From SZUA-448 sp964602475 (lineage in GTDB: Bacteria; Bacillota; Clostridia; Lachnospirales; Lachnospiraceae), in assembly GCA_964602475.1 (NCBI GenBank), contig CAZRRN010000010.1, forward strand, positions 1 to 62,969: a stretch of DNA of 62,969 nt, in the 5' to 3' direction. Position 1 is the first letter of the stretch, and the number at the start of each line of letters is the position of its first letter. Under the pieces are notes generated by a model that was not told the origin of the DNA, searched no databases, and was given only the letters and a program-made list of their open reading frames with translations. The position numbers and the translations under genes are program-made. Shown here one piece after another: positions 15,553-24,024 of the stretch.

Positions 15553-17943
15553 ATGAGCAGAAGGCAAAAAAAACAAAAAACCAAAAAAGAAAGGATAATC
15601 GGAGGCTGTATTTCCGGGATTCTTCTTTGTGCGCTGTTTTCTGTACTGATTGCCGGATATATATACTGCAGACCATATATCGACAAGGTTCTTGTATTAC
15701 GGGACAAGGCTAGAGTTCTTGCCGCAGCTTCCTCTGAGGAGTCCTTTCGAACTGCGGAAACCAGTTTGGTCTATGCCTCGGACGGAAGTCTGATCTCTGT
15801 ATTGAAGGACGAAAAGGATGTTTATTATCTGACTGCCGACAATCTGCCTGAGGATGCCGTAAAATGTATGATGGTGACTGAGGATCGGAAGTTTTATACT
15901 CATAAGGGTTATGATATCAAGGCAAATCTGGTGGCAGCGTATTCCTATATTAAAAACAAGGGGATCTATCGCGGAGGGAGTACGATAACGCAGCAGCTTG
16001 CACGAAATGTCTTTTTGACGATGGATGTTACGCTGGAACGTAAAATTACCGAACTTTTTCTGGCAGCAGAGTTGGAAAAGAAATATACAAAAGACCAAAT
16101 CATGGAGTTTTACCTGAACAATATTTATTTTGCCAACGGATATTATGGGATTCAAGCGGCGGCAATCGGGTATTTTAATAAAAATGCTTCAGCTCTTTCG
16201 TTGGCAGAAACGGCATTTGTATGTGCAATACCGAATAATCCGACGGAATATGACCCAGTGAAAAATTATAAGAATACCTTGGGAAGGCAGAAAACGGTTC
16301 TTGACCAGCTTCTGGAATGTGAAGTAATTAACACGGCAGAATACAAAACGGCATATACCGAGGAGATCAGCCTGAACCGAACGCAACGGGAAAAGCAGGA
16401 TTACGCAGAAACCTACAGTTATTATTGTGCAATACGGGCATTGATGAAAAATCAGGGGTTTGTCTTCCAAAATGAGTTTTTGAATGAAAGTGACCGTGAA
16501 GAATACGAGGCACTCTATTATGAAAGCTACTATGCTGTACAGCGAAAACTGTTCACGGAAGGGTACCGCATTTACACTTCCATTGACCCTGCTCTGCAGG
16601 AAGAGCTGCAGGAAAGTTTGAATACGGGGCTTTCCGATTACAGTGAGGTCAACGAAGATGGAGTATATAAGCTGCAGGGTGCAGCGACCTGCATTGACAA
16701 TGAAAGCGGTCGTGTGGTTGCAATCATCGGCGGACGCAGTCAGGAGTTTAGCGGCTATACACTGAACCGGGCTTACCAGTCCCGGCGTCAGGCCGGTAGT
16801 TCTATCAAACCGCTGATTGTGTATACACCATGGTTTGAGCGGGGATTGTATCCTGACGATCTGGTTCTGGACGAATATTTTGAAGGCGGACCGAAGAATT
16901 CCGGAAGTATTTATTCCGGTGAAATTACAGTACGCAGAGCCATTGAAATCTCAGCGAATACTGTAGCGTGGAAGCTTTTTGAGGAACTGACACCCAAGAT
17001 TGGACTGTCTTACCTCCTAGATATGAAATTTTCGGGAATTGTAGAAACAGACTATGTACCGGCGGTATCGCTCGGTGGATTCACCTACGGAGTGAGTGCG
17101 CTGGAAATGGCAGCAGGATACAGTACTCTCGAAAATGACGGGATTTACCGTGATCCGACATGTATCGTCTTGATTACAGACGCAGACGGAAAAATTATTG
17201 TCGGAGACTCTGTCGAAAGCCATCGTGTTTACGAAACGAATGCTGCGCGAATGATGACGGATATCCTTAAGGGTGTTATGACTTCAGGAACCGGACGGAA
17301 GCTGATACTGCCCGATGTGATATCCGCCGGCAAGACTGGAACCACCTCCGATCGGAAGGATGGTTGGTTTATTGGATATACAGCATATTACACGACGAGT
17401 GTCTGGGTCGGCTATGATCTGCCGCAGCGGATGGAGGACTTATCCGGAAGCACCTACCCGGGACAAATCTGGCAGGATTATATGAGTAAAATACATGAAG
17501 GACTTGTTTCTGTTGATTTTACGGCTTATACTGATGATCGTCCACCGGAGGATGAAAGTGATACGGAAGTAAGATACAATGCATTCGGTGAACCAATCGA
17601 TCCGGAAACCGGACTGCCGTATCCGACGGAGATTCCGGAGAATGATACTGGCACCGAAGACGGCAAAGATGTGACGGAGACCGGGGAAGCAGAAGACGGC
17701 GAAGAAACAGTAGAGACCGGGGAAGCGGAGGACGGTGAAGAAACAGCGGAGACCGGGGAAGCGGAGGACGGTGAAGAAACAGCGGAGACTGAGGAAGCAG
17801 AAAACGGTGAAGACAATACCGGAGAGTCTTCAAAGGAGGACGAGAAAGCGCAGTGGTTTGACCGGGGTTATGAACAGCAGGGCGGAAAAGATGGAACCGG
17901 AGAGGATACCGACCGAAATGCCAGCGGTTTTTATCAAGAATAA
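15553..17943 (+). CDS. Class A penicillin-binding protein (bifunctional glycosyltransferase/transpeptidase)
   Basis: A membrane-anchored peptidoglycan synthase of 796 residues. A Lys/Arg-rich cytoplasmic tail and one transmembrane helix (about 15-37) come first. The GT51 glycosyltransferase domain has catalytic Glu110 in TEDRKFY and the RGGSTITQQLARN motif. The transpeptidase domain has Ser416 in SSIK, SAN in the second motif and KTG at 594-596. The start at 15553 has AGAGG just upstream; the frame is open 42 codons further but without homology. The C-terminus carries four perfect-length 12-residue acidic repeats (17677-17820) and a Gly/Asp-rich end, probably an extended tail in the cell wall. 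Confidence 0.95.
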   Translation: MSRRQKKQKTKKERIIGGCISGILLCALFSVLIAGYIYCRPYIDKVLVLRDKARVLAAASSEESFRTAETSLVYASDGSLISVLKDEKDVYYLTADNLPEDAVKCMMVTEDRKFYTHKGYDIKANLVAAYSYIKNKGIYRGGSTITQQLARNVFLTMDVTLERKITELFLAAELEKKYTKDQIMEFYLNNIYFANGYYGIQAAAIGYFNKNASALSLAETAFVCAIPNNPTEYDPVKNYKNTLGRQKTVLDQLLECEVINTAEYKTAYTEEISLNRTQREKQDYAETYSYYCAIRALMKNQGFVFQNEFLNESDREEYEALYYESYYAVQRKLFTEGYRIYTSIDPALQEELQESLNTGLSDYSEVNEDGVYKLQGAATCIDNESGRVVAIIGGRSQEFSGYTLNRAYQSRRQAGSSIKPLIVYTPWFERGLYPDDLVLDEYFEGGPKNSGSIYSGEITVRRAIEISANTVAWKLFEELTPKIGLSYLLDMKFSGIVETDYVPAVSLGGFTYGVSALEMAAGYSTLENDGIYRDPTCIVLITDADGKIIVGDSVESHRVYETNAARMMTDILKGVMTSGTGRKLILPDVISAGKTGTTSDRKDGWFIGYTAYYTTSVWVGYDLPQRMEDLSGSTYPGQIWQDYMSKIHEGLVSVDFTAYTDDRPPEDESDTEVRYNAFGEPIDPETGLPYPTEIPENDTGTEDGKDVTETGEAEDGEETVETGEAEDGEETAETGEAEDGEETAETEEAENGEDNTGESSKEDEKAQWFDRGYEQQGGKDGTGEDTDRNASGFYQE
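17677..17820 (+). repeat. Four tandem 36-base coding repeats in the PBP tail
   Basis: Four in-frame copies of 36 bases encode ETGEAEDGEETA and variants. The copies start at 17677, 17713, 17749 and 17785. The first three are nearly identical; the last has diverged. This is a recent in-frame expansion with length-variation potential. Confidence 0.9.
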
Positions 17944-18016
17944 ATAACTAATGAAGCGCAAACTTGAATAAGTACATACGTGCCTACACAAAAACGCTTC
18001 GATATGAGAGGTAAAG

Positions 18017-18802
18017 ATGATTATAGATACACACAGTCACTATGACGATAAAGCATTTGATGCTGACCGCGATGAGATACTGAACAGTCTGGCAGAGGGC
18101 GGGATCAGCCGTGTTGTCAACATCGGAGCGGATCTGCAAAGCAGCAGGGCTACGGCAGAGCTTACGCAGAAATATAAATTTTTATATGGAGCAGTCGGAG
18201 TACATCCGGAAGGAATTAAAGAACTGGATGAAAGCGGGATGGAGCTGCTGCGGGAGCTCGCCCGGCTTCCGAAGATTGTAATGATTGGTGAGATTGGACT
18301 GGATTATTACTGGGAAAAGGAGAATCGGGAACAACAGATATACTGGTACCGCAGACAGCTTGCACTTGCCGCACAGCTGTCGCTTCCGGTTTGCATACAC
18401 AGCCGGGATGCGGCAAAGGATACGATAGAAGTACTGGAGGATGAAATAAAACAGGCAGAAACCCGTGGACAGAAGCTGACCGGAATTATTCATTGTTTTT
18501 CCTATGGAACGGAGATGGCAGAACGGTTTATAAGGCTGGGCTTTTATTTTGGAATCGGAGGGGTTGTCACATTTAAAAACGCAAAAACTCTTAAGTCAGT
18601 AGTGGAAATGCTGCCGGCGGAGCGGATACTCCTGGAAACTGACTGTCCTTATCTTGCACCGGAACCCTGCCGGGGGAAAAGAAATTCGTCTTTGCACTTG
18701 CCGTATGTGGCAGAAGCAGTCGCTGCGCTGCGCCAGACCGATGCTGAAACGGTAATCCGTCAGACTGAAAAAAACGCACAGCAACTGCTTGGACTGGCTT
18801 GA
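18017..18802 (+). CDS. tatD: TatD family metal-dependent DNase/hydrolase
   Basis: A cytoplasmic TIM-barrel metallohydrolase of 261 residues, probably a 3'-exonuclease or deoxyribonuclease as in other TatD proteins. The ligands are HSH (His6, His8), Glu in MIGEIGLDYY, His in VCIHSRDA, His in IIHCFSYG and Asp in LLETDCPYL. GAGAGG lies 5 bases before the ATG. The 73-base gap after the PBP gene can pair GAAGCG (17953) with CGCTTC (17995), giving a short structured leader. In many Firmicutes TatD sits beside metG or ksgA; here it follows the PBP gene and converges on the copper operon. Confidence 0.93.
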   Translation: MIIDTHSHYDDKAFDADRDEILNSLAEGGISRVVNIGADLQSSRATAELTQKYKFLYGAVGVHPEGIKELDESGMELLRELARLPKIVMIGEIGLDYYWEKENREQQIYWYRRQLALAAQLSLPVCIHSRDAAKDTIEVLEDEIKQAETRGQKLTGIIHCFSYGTEMAERFIRLGFYFGIGGVVTFKNAKTLKSVVEMLPAERILLETDCPYLAPEPCRGKRNSSLHLPYVAEAVAALRQTDAETVIRQTEKNAQQLLGLA

Positions 18803-18898
18803 TCCGGTTCATTTTCAGCACCTTAAATTTTTGATAGTCGGCATTTTTTGAAAATATCTTTTCGTTTTTTTCCGTGTGGTACTGCGGGCTAGAAAAAT

Positions 18899-19087
18899 TT
18901 ATACGTTATCTACAGTGAAACCAAGATCGTCCAGAATTGCGACTGCTTTCAGAACAGCTGTATCGTCCACGGAAACCGTCTTGTTTTCAAGGCTTATTGT
19001 TAAATTAATACCTTCAGAGGTCAAGGCTGTTGTAATGCGTTTCACGCACATTTCACAGTGCATATCGGATACTTTCAGTGTTTTCAT
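18899..19087 (-). CDS. copZ: CopZ-like copper chaperone (HMA domain)
   Basis: A 62-residue single heavy-metal-associated domain with the Cu(I)-binding motif MHCEMC. It probably carries copper(I) to CopA or to the CsoR repressor. GGAAGG lies about 6 bases before the ATG. It is the last gene of copA-csoR-copZ, 24 bases behind csoR. The domain is slightly shorter than usual but complete. Confidence 0.88.
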   Translation of the reverse strand: MKTLKVSDMHCEMCVKRITTALTSEGINLTISLENKTVSVDDTAVLKAVAILDDLGFTVDNV

Positions 19088-19111
19088 TGCTACCTTCCTT
19101 TCGGAGCGTTT

Positions 19112-19408
19112 TCAACGCATTAGTTTGTGAACAGTCTTAACAAGGTCTGTTACAACCTCTTCGTCACCGTTTTGTATTTCGGTCACCACGCAGGTGCGGA
19201 TATGATTTTCGAGGAGCTCACGGCTGAATGCGTTCAGTGCGGCCTGTATCGCAGCAACCTGTGTAAGTACATCAGTACAGTAGGCGTCTTCCAAGAGCAT
19301 TCTCTGAATTCCGCGAACCTGACCCTCTACACGTTTCAGGCGGTTCTGTAAGCTTTTTAGCTCCTCCGGTTCCCGGTGTTTTATTTTGTGGCAGCAGTTT
19401 TCTTTCAT
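19112..19408 (-). CDS. csoR: CsoR family copper-sensing repressor
   Basis: A 98-residue all-helical DUF156 repressor that releases its operator when it binds Cu(I). The Cys-His-Cys fingerprint is present as Cys44, His69 and Cys73. Together with the neighbours copA and copZ, it separates this protein from nickel or formaldehyde sensors of the family. The N-terminus has an additional CCH cluster (residues 5-7). GGAGG lies 5 bases before the ATG. The 78-base gap from copA contains one copy of a dispersed structured leader element (19411-19475). The likely operator is at 21731-21751. Confidence 0.93.
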   Translation of the reverse strand: MKENCCHKIKHREPEELKSLQNRLKRVEGQVRGIQRMLLEDAYCTDVLTQVAAIQAALNAFSRELLENHIRTCVVTEIQNGDEEVVTDLVKTVHKLMR

Positions 19409-19410
19409 CT

Positions 19411-19475
19411 TATCCTCCCATACCTGTGTTTTTTACGCATAACAGACTTTATATCAGGCTGCGCACAGATATAAA
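19411..19475 (-). promoter_or_regulatory. Leader element R1, copy c (before csoR)
   Basis: On the minus strand a CTGTG arm (19468-19464) pairs with CACAG (19428-19424) around a 35-base loop. The loop contains AAGTCTGTTATGCG followed by an A-run. The csoR ribosome-binding site follows within 12 bases. Loop core and downstream context match the copies at 22.4 kb and 54.65 kb. The stem has a C-G to U-A change at its fourth pair relative to those. Confidence 0.55.
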
Positions 19476-19486
19476 CTCTTCGGTTA

Positions 19487-21718
19487 TTATCCGTCGATTC
19501 TTTTCTTTTTCAGTCTGAGTGCATTTGTTACGACAAACAGGGAACTTAGAGACATTGCAAGTCCCCCAATCATCGGTGAAAGAAGCAGGTGAAATGCCGG
19601 ATACAGAACGCCTGCGGCAATCGGTATGCCAATCACATTATAACAGAATGCCCAGAACAGATTCTGCCTAATATTACAAATGGTAAGACGGCTCAGACGG
19701 ATTGCCCGGTGAATATCTTCCGGATCGGATTTCATCAGCACGATGTCTGCTGAATCGATAGCAATATCACTGCCGTTTCCGATCGCACAGCCGATGTCTG
19801 CCAGGGTAAGTGCCGGTGCGTCATTGATTCCGTCGCCGACCATCATTACCGTGGCGCCCATCTGTTGGAAGCGTTTTACCACATCGGCTTTTTCCGTCGG
19901 GAGAACCTCCGCAATAATTTCGTCAAAACCGGCTTTGTGACCAATAAAATCTGCGGAAGCCTGATTATCACCGGTAAGCATAACTGTCCGGATACCCATT
20001 TTTTTTAGGGAGGCTACGGTTGTCCCTGCACCGGGGCGGATGGTGTCGGCAACAGCAATCAGTCCGAGCGGCGTATCGTTCCGGGCGACAATTACAAGCG
20101 TTTTCCCCTCATCAGACAAACGTCTCATATCACTCGATAAGGTCTGAATGTCGATGTTATTTTCTGTCATCAGAGCGGCATTTCCGGCAAAAATGCGTGT
20201 TCCGTCAGAAGCTGTGCCGACAAGTCCGCGTCCGGCTGGACTTGTGAAACTAAACACCGGCTCTTCTGTAATGCCCTGTTGTTCTGCATAGTCCCGGATT
20301 GCTCCCGAAAGAGGATGGTCGGAAAGCTTTTCAAGAGAGAGCGCAGCAGTAAGCAGTGCGGTACGGTCATTAGTAACGAGATCGGTAACCGATGGTCTGC
20401 CCTCTGTGACGGTACCGGTTTTATCAAAGATGACAACAGATACCCGGTGGGTGATTTCCAGTGCTTCTCCATTACGGATGAGAATGCCGTGCCGTGCCCC
20501 GAGTCCGGTTCCGACGATGATAGCCGTAGGAGTTGCAAGCCCCATGGCGCAGGGACAGGCAATCACCAGAACGCAGGTAAATATCTTAAGAGCAAAAGAA
20601 AATTCAGCGCCGCATATCAGCCAGACGATTCCGGAAACAAGAGCAATTACCATGACAATGGGAACGAATACACCGGCTACCTTGTCTGCAGCTCTGGAAA
20701 TGGGTGCTTTTTTCCCTTGTGCATCCTCTACAAAACGGATGATTTTTGAAAGCGTTGTATCCTCTCCTGTTCGCGTAATACGGATATAAAGCGCACCGTC
20801 TACCGAAACACTTCCGCCGATTACTTCACTGCCGGAGGATTTGGAAACGGGAAGACTTTCGCCTGTAAGCATTGCTTCATTGATGTTGCCAAAGCCCTCT
20901 GTCACTATACCATCGAGTGGTACTCTGGCACCGGGACGAACCAGTACGGTATCGCCGGTCTTAATCATGGAAACCGGAACTTCCCACTGTCCGTTCTCAT
21001 CTACGAGCACGGCAGTGTCAGGCGTCAGGCTCATCAGTTTTGTAATGGCATCTTTGGTTTTTTCCTTGCTGGTGCTTTCTAGGTATTTTCCCACCGAAAC
21101 AAGTGCAACGACGACCGCGGCGGATTCATAATACAAGTTGTGTACCGCATGTACATTGTCTGAGATGAAAAAGGTCATCACCAGACTGTAAAAAAACGAT
21201 GCTGTAGCACTGACCGCCACCAGGGTATCCATATTAGGATTTCCGTGGAACAAGGAAGAGAAGCCGCCGATAAAAAACTGCCGACCGCAGAATAGAACCG
21301 GAATGCAGAGTAGCAGCTGAAACAGAGCAGAGTTGACCGGATGGGAATCTATGGAAAGAATGTCCGGAACCGGAAATTCAGGAAAAAGCATCTGCCCCAT
21401 GGAAAAGCAGAGCAGTATACCCGCAAAACAGACTGAAACCAGAAGACTGGCTCTTTCGTAATGCATGGATTTGTTCCTGCCAGAGACCGACGGAGTTGTA
21501 CATGCGGTATGCAGGACAGCGGAAAAACCTGCTTTCTCGACTTTACGTATGATGTCTTCCGGGCGGCATTGTGTTTCGTCATACCGGATAGTCAGACGGT
21601 TCATAGGCAGATTTACATCACTTTGCTCTACACCCGGAAGCTTTCGTGTGATACGCTCTACCGCGCCGGAACATGCAGCACAGTGCATACCGCCAATGTC
21701 ATAGATCTCTTCTTTCAA
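19487..21718 (-). CDS. copA: Copper-exporting P1B-type ATPase
   Basis: A Cu(I)-exporting ATPase in the cytoplasmic membrane, 743 residues. An N-terminal HMA domain has CAAC at 13-16. The transmembrane CPC metal motif is at 388-390. The phosphorylation motif DKTGT starts at Asp432. The late GDGINDAPAL motif and about eight membrane helices are also present. The start codon is TTG at 21718, with a GGGGGTGAGG ribosome-binding region. It heads the copA-csoR-copZ operon, whose promoter carries a CsoR-type operator. This is a standard copper homeostasis unit. Confidence 0.97.
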   Translation of the reverse strand: MKEEIYDIGGMHCAACSGAVERITRKLPGVEQSDVNLPMNRLTIRYDETQCRPEDIIRKVEKAGFSAVLHTACTTPSVSGRNKSMHYERASLLVSVCFAGILLCFSMGQMLFPEFPVPDILSIDSHPVNSALFQLLLCIPVLFCGRQFFIGGFSSLFHGNPNMDTLVAVSATASFFYSLVMTFFISDNVHAVHNLYYESAAVVVALVSVGKYLESTSKEKTKDAITKLMSLTPDTAVLVDENGQWEVPVSMIKTGDTVLVRPGARVPLDGIVTEGFGNINEAMLTGESLPVSKSSGSEVIGGSVSVDGALYIRITRTGEDTTLSKIIRFVEDAQGKKAPISRAADKVAGVFVPIVMVIALVSGIVWLICGAEFSFALKIFTCVLVIACPCAMGLATPTAIIVGTGLGARHGILIRNGEALEITHRVSVVIFDKTGTVTEGRPSVTDLVTNDRTALLTAALSLEKLSDHPLSGAIRDYAEQQGITEEPVFSFTSPAGRGLVGTASDGTRIFAGNAALMTENNIDIQTLSSDMRRLSDEGKTLVIVARNDTPLGLIAVADTIRPGAGTTVASLKKMGIRTVMLTGDNQASADFIGHKAGFDEIIAEVLPTEKADVVKRFQQMGATVMMVGDGINDAPALTLADIGCAIGNGSDIAIDSADIVLMKSDPEDIHRAIRLSRLTICNIRQNLFWAFCYNVIGIPIAAGVLYPAFHLLLSPMIGGLAMSLSSLFVVTNALRLKKKRIDG

Positions 21719-21730
21719 AGCCTCACCCCC

Positions 21731-21751
21731 AAATACCCTACCGGGGTATTT
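21731..21751. promoter_or_regulatory. CsoR operator upstream of copA
   Basis: A perfect inverted repeat with arms AAATACCC (21731-21738) and GGGTATTT (21744-21751) and a 5-base centre. It matches the known GC-rich CsoR operator of Bacillus copZA (TACCCnnnnGGGGTA type). It lies just downstream of the -10 box, so bound CsoR would block the start site. Confidence 0.88.
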
Positions 21752-21760
21752 TTGTGAATT

Positions 21761-21789
21761 ATCTTATCGCAGATAATCTTAAAAGTCAA
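21761..21789 (-). promoter_or_regulatory. SigmaA promoter of copA-csoR-copZ
   Basis: Minus strand: TTGACT (21789-21784), 17-base spacer, TAAGAT (21766-21761). The CsoR operator follows about 10 bases downstream. Confidence 0.8.
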
Positions 21790-22349
21790 GCTTTAGTATT
21801 TACAAAGTTTGATATTATATCCAGTACCCGGGAACTCCAGAATTCTGGACCTCCGTGATGAGCTCCGGGAATCCGGTAGAAGATTACTTCTTTGTCAGCA
21901 GCCATCATTGCGGTATGTCCTCCCGAGGAATCGCCCATAACAAAAACCTTTGCAGGATTGATTTCGTATTCGTCTGCATGCTGCTTCATATACCGGATTC
22001 CGGCTTTTGCATCCAGCATTTGGGCAGGAAACGGAGAAAGCTCCGATTCCCGATATTCGAGCAGAGCAATGGCAAATCCACAGTTTGCAAGAAGGGTGAG
22101 CTTCGGAATTTCGCCTTTCACGCATTGCTTATGAAAGGCAGATCCGGGAATATATACAATCAGAGGAATCCGGCCGGAGCAGAGGGGACGGATAATCTGC
22201 AGATACAGCTTTCTGTCTCCTCTTGTAAGATAGTGGACATCTTCGTAAAAATTAAAGCAATGATTGTCTGATTCCGGCGATAGCTCAAGCATTCCCTTGC
22301 AGGAAGCTGAACTGGCGGGAAACTCATTTCTACTTACATTCAGTATCAT
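21786..22349 (-). pseudogene. Alpha/beta hydrolase (esterase) with a large internal in-frame deletion
   Basis: The 187-residue product starts like a Lachnospiraceae alpha/beta hydrolase of the BD-FAE/carboxylesterase kind. It has an oxyanion-region strand (PLIVYIPGSAFH), LLEYRESELSPFPAQ, and the nucleophile elbow GDSSGGH. Only about 13 residues later comes GAHHGGPEFW, the catalytic-His segment that normally closes the protein about 100 residues further on. The region that would hold the catalytic acid and the last core strands is therefore missing, without a frameshift. The start at 22349 has AGGA upstream. A structured leader element precedes it. It is probably inactive. The next gene is also broken. 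Confidence 0.75.
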
Positions 22350-22440
22350 TTTTATCCTCATTTCTGCGCGGCTTTTCGCGCATAACAGACTTTTTCAAGC
22401 ACCACGCAGGCATAAATCTGTGTGTGAAAAGTTCTTTTTT
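22350..22440 (-). promoter_or_regulatory. Leader element R1, copy b (before the deleted esterase)
   Basis: On the minus strand CTGCGTGG (22409-22402) pairs with CCGCGCAG (22371-22364), one pair being G-U, around a 30-base loop with AAGTCTGTTATGCG and GAAAAG. The sequence after the stem (AAATGAGGAT) contains the ribosome-binding site of the esterase start at 22349. Over ~88 bases it is roughly 80% identical to the copy at 54612-54694. Confidence 0.7.
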
Positions 22441-22475
22441 CAACCTAATCTCCGATGGTAATAAATTTATATGCA

Positions 22476-23027
22476 CTAATCGTTAATGGTCACGTCCAGC
22501 CAGCACCAGAGCCAGTTCAGCTGATTGTCCAAAAATGCAGCGTCGACGCAGTCGGAGCCGAGAGACTCTAGAATTGTTGCTTGAATATCATAATGCCGGA
22601 GAGCGATCCACGTTGGGATTTGAGCAAGATCAATATCTGTAACAGAGCAGTAGCGATTGTAACCGTCTAAAAAGCGTTTGGTATTTTCACGAGTAACGGA
22701 GACCGCTTTCTGAAACTGCGGTTTCGATACGATAAAGTAATCACTGACATCGCACATGGTTGCTATATCGTAAACCGGATATCCTTGTCCGCAGGCATCA
22801 AAGTCGTATACAATGATCTCGTTCTCCCGCAGGAAGAGATTCCCGGGATGAAAATCTCCATGCATGAATCCGCTGCTGCAGTGGACTGCTTTGTTCCACA
22901 AAATGGCAGCAAGTGTCTGGAATTCTTCGGTATGAGCATATTGTTTATTTTTCAAAAGAGTAAGATAGCGATCGGTGAAAAACGGTTTATCAAAGACCGG
23001 CAGTGTTCCGGAAAAGCCTTTGTTTTG
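22476..23027 (-). pseudogene. N-terminally truncated aminoglycoside-phosphotransferase-like kinase
   Basis: The C-terminal lobe of an APH/choline-kinase-fold enzyme. The catalytic loop FMHGDFHPGNLF and the metal-binding YDFDACGQG motif are intact, followed by the helical C-lobe. The N-lobe with the nucleotide-binding Lys is missing. The family-like frame runs back to two stop codons at 23028-23033, and no start codon with a ribosome-binding site is present; a TTG at 22955 is the first possible start. I read this as a remnant of a larger gene (usually ~320 residues). Together with the deleted esterase it marks a decaying stretch. Confidence 0.75.
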
Positions 23028-23135
23028 TTATTATTGACACCAGCAAAGGAAAAAAATATAATAGTCTGTATTGTAAAATGGGGATTGATATAGCATTATA
23101 CCACCGTGTTTTGAGATAGAAAGGAAGTCGTGACA

Positions 23136-23450
23136 ATGAACACCTATGAGCGGATATATGAAGCTGTGAAAATGATTCCGCCGGGAACAGTGGCAACTTA
23201 CGGACAGATTGCTGCGCTTGCCGGGAATCGGCGGATGGCACGTGTAGTGGGGTATGCACTGCATAAGAATCCGGATCCGAATGCGATTCCCTGTTACCGC
23301 GTAGTCAATAGGGAAGGCGGGGTATCGGAAGCATTTGCTTTCGGCGGTGAAAATGAGCAGATCCGTCTGCTTGAAGCAGAGGGTGTCCGGTTTGTGGACG
23401 GACATGTTGACATGGAAAGGTTCCACTGGGAAACCCCGTGGCTCGACTAA
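23136..23450 (+). CDS. MGMT-family DNA alkyltransferase-like protein
   Basis: A 104-residue protein equal to the C-terminal DNA-binding domain of O6-methylguanine-DNA methyltransferases. The active-site loop reads IPCYRVV, with the acceptor Cys53 kept but Tyr in place of the usual His of PCHRV. Alkyltransferase-like proteins (ATL) have Trp at the Cys position, so this is either a minimal methyltransferase or a lesion-binding relative. The Arg finger (RRMARVVG) is present. ATG 23136 is preferred over GTG 23130 because AAGGAAG lies 8-9 bases upstream of it. It is followed after 55 bases by a GNAT gene. Confidence 0.85.
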   Translation: MNTYERIYEAVKMIPPGTVATYGQIAALAGNRRMARVVGYALHKNPDPNAIPCYRVVNREGGVSEAFAFGGENEQIRLLEAEGVRFVDGHVDMERFHWETPWLD

Positions 23451-23505
23451 AGCAAAGGAGCCCAGCGAGGAGTAAAATAAAACTGTATGTAACCGGAGGA
23501 TGATG

Positions 23506-24012
23506 ATGAGACTGAGACCATATCGAAGTGAAACCGATTTTGAATATATAAAGAAGTGGGTCAGTGAGGAACGAATCCATGCCCTGTGGTCTGCGCTGCT
23601 GACTCCATATCCTCTTGAGCAGGCTTCATTTCAGGAACTGCTTTGCAGGATCTGTCGTGAGCAAGGTGGGGATGCTTTTGTCTATACAGAAGAAGACGGT
23701 CAACCGGCAGGCTTCTTTGTGTACTCCGTCAATTGCAGAGAAAATACGGGGTATCTGCGGTTTATCGTGGTTGACACCTCTCTTCGCGGAAAGGGTTATG
23801 GAACCCGGATGCTGCAGACGGCATTACGCTATGCGTTTGATATTACCGAAGTCGAGTCTGTCGGACTTTGTGTATTTGATGTAAATGAACAAGCAAAACA
23901 CTGCTACGAAAAAGCAGGGTTCTGTCAGGAAAAAACAGTACCCGCCACAATCATTTTCCGTGAGGAATACTGGGGCAGGTGCTTTATGAGGGCGTTTGCC
24001 TCAAAGGCATAA
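23506..24012 (+). CDS. GNAT family N-acetyltransferase
   Basis: A 168-residue acetyl-CoA-dependent acetyltransferase. The acetyl-CoA-binding motif A is RGKGYGTRML near residue 93, preceded by strand LRFIVVD. The later segment NEQAKHCYEKAGFCQE is typical of the fold. Substrate unknown. Three ATGs are in a row at 23500, 23503 and 23506; the last is 6 bases after GGAGG. It converges on ksgA with a 12-base gap. Confidence 0.88.
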   Translation: MRLRPYRSETDFEYIKKWVSEERIHALWSALLTPYPLEQASFQELLCRICREQGGDAFVYTEEDGQPAGFFVYSVNCRENTGYLRFIVVDTSLRGKGYGTRMLQTALRYAFDITEVESVGLCVFDVNEQAKHCYEKAGFCQEKTVPATIIFREEYWGRCFMRAFASKA

Positions 24013-24024
24013 AACCTCTTTGGA

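Noticed and set aside
17677..17820. Second set of 36-base repeats resembling CRISPR repeats
   Set aside because: Contiguous in-frame coding repeats in the PBP tail, no spacers and no cas genes.
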